From assembly GCA_029862725.1 (NCBI GenBank), contig JAOTWT010000178.1:1-6488 (forward strand): 6,488 nt of DNA, written 5' to 3'. Both the position numbers and the translations under genes were made by a program. The stretch is from Acidobacteriota bacterium (GTDB lineage: Bacteria; Acidobacteriota; Blastocatellia; Pyrinomonadales; Pyrinomonadaceae). Within the stretch, counting starts at the first letter, position 1; each line of letters opens with the position of its first letter. Below, piece by piece: positions 5,871-6,488 of this stretch. Below the pieces are notes generated by a model. It saw only the letters and a list, made by a program, of their open reading frames with translations, was not told where the DNA came from and did no database searches.

Positions 5871-6488
5871 TCATTCTGGATGAGCCGTAACGGCCGGCAC
5901 GTTTCTGCCGGAGTTCGAATTCATGAGCGACATTCCGAGCGCCATGATCAGGTAAAGTACCATCGCTACCTCAGCGTCTCCGAAATTGTAATGAACAAGG
6001 CTGCTGAACAAAAAGCCAACGACCCCGCCGAAGGCTCCCAGCACGATTCCCCGGTCAACCCAGTTCGTGAATTTCTCCGTCCTGAGAGCCCGGAAAAGGG
6101 CCCATAGATAGGCGGCAAACATCCACAACCAGAGAAGTAAAGCCGGAAGACCCCTTTCGACCAGGAGCTGCATAGGAGTCGAGTGATAATGCCCGATTTG
6201 AATCTTACCATCATCAAACAAGCGCCACTCAACAGCGTAACGCTTGATGGAGTCCATTCCAACACCAAATGTTGCGTTCCTGGCACTTTTTGCCCAGAGA
6301 TCCAGGCCTTCACGGTAAACGGTCAAACGCCAGGTCGTAGAGCTGTCGGTCGCGTCGACGTATCCGACCCCCCTTGTTACCTGTAAAAAGATAATTGCGC
6401 CTGCTACAACTGGTATCGACAGAACGAGGAGGCCGATCATCATCTTCCTGCCACCGCCAACGAGAATGATCGCAAACCAGGAAACAAT
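5871..6488 (-). CDS. O-antigen ligase/polymerase-like membrane protein, C-terminal part
   Basis: The frame is open through the right edge, so the start lies outside the window; 205 residues are visible against about 400-450 usual. It matches the C-terminal half of the Wzy_C/O-antigen ligase family, inner-membrane proteins that join or polymerise lipid-linked glycans on the periplasmic side. Numbered from the edge, hydrophobic segments lie near 1-11 and 18-36. The large periplasmic loop follows, with TTWRLTVYREGLDLW (about 50-64), ATFGVGMDSIKRY (about 72-84) and GHYHSTPMQLLVERGLPALL (about 99-118). The last is the form taken by the family HNxxLxxLxExGxxG signature. Further membrane segments follow (near 114-132 and 146-188). 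The arginine in YREGLDLW and the histidines in GHYHS are the likely functional residues. The tail is short and polar and ends with TGA at 5871-5873. Ligase and polymerase cannot be told apart from this fragment. Confidence 0.85.
   Translation of the reverse strand: MVSWFAIILVGGGRKMMIGLLVLSIPVVAGAIIFLQVTRGVGYVDATDSSTTWRLTVYREGLDLWAKSARNATFGVGMDSIKRYAVEWRLFDDGKIQIGHYHSTPMQLLVERGLPALLLWLWMFAAYLWALFRALRTEKFTNWVDRGIVLGAFGGVVGFLFSSLVHYNFGDAEVAMVLYLIMALGMSLMNSNSGRNVPAVTAHPE

Noticed and set aside
1..6488. CRISPR array, tRNA, rRNA, transposase or integrase
   Set aside because: Reading both strands showed no regularly spaced repeats, no cloverleaf candidates and no recombinase-like coding sequence.

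Overview
The window shows ordinary bacterial chromosome of medium GC content carrying a two-gene AT-rich cassette. The organism cannot be named from 6.5 kb. Small intergenic gaps, an alpha/beta-hydrolase, a HerA-like ATPase, an AstE/AspA-type metalloprotein and an O-antigen ligase-like membrane protein suit a Gram-negative, probably environmental, bacterium. Shine-Dalgarno sequences are weak or absent at the host-like genes, but recognisable at the cassette genes. No rRNA, tRNA, CRISPR array, transposase or integrase was seen.

Layout from left to right. (1) 1-510, minus strand: a phospholipase/carboxylesterase-type alpha/beta-hydrolase whose C-terminus lies beyond the left edge. (2) 511-634: an intergenic stretch with a perfect 6-bp inverted repeat just upstream of the esterase start and a weak minus-strand promoter candidate. 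(3) 635-2526, minus strand: the cassette. A TcmP-like protein with a methyltransferase-like Rossmann core and a DUF5131 (phage Gp37/Gp68-type, three-cysteine) protein overlap by four bases (ATGA), in the order tcmP then DUF5131. (4) 2642-4330, minus strand: a HerA/DUF87-type P-loop ATPase. (5) 4331-4380: a compact divergent promoter region. (6) 4381-5586, plus strand: a zinc-dependent succinylglutamate desuccinylase/aspartoacylase-family protein. (7) 5587-5870: a convergent intergenic region with two back-to-back hairpins and no convincing gene. (8) 5871-6488, minus strand: the C-terminal part of an O-antigen ligase/polymerase-like membrane protein that continues past the right edge.

The most interesting unit is the TcmP/DUF5131 pair. 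The two proteins are known to co-occur but, to my knowledge, have no established biochemical role. The translational coupling, the sharp fall in GC relative to both neighbours and the position between unrelated genes suggest a horizontally acquired module in which a methyltransferase-like protein with a possible C-terminal winged helix works with a putative Fe-S or radical-SAM-like enzyme, perhaps on nucleic acid. A HerA-type DNA-translocase ATPase lies 115 bp upstream on the same strand, with no clear terminator between. Its GC content matches the host, so whether it belongs to the system is open. The remaining genes look like unrelated host metabolism and envelope functions.
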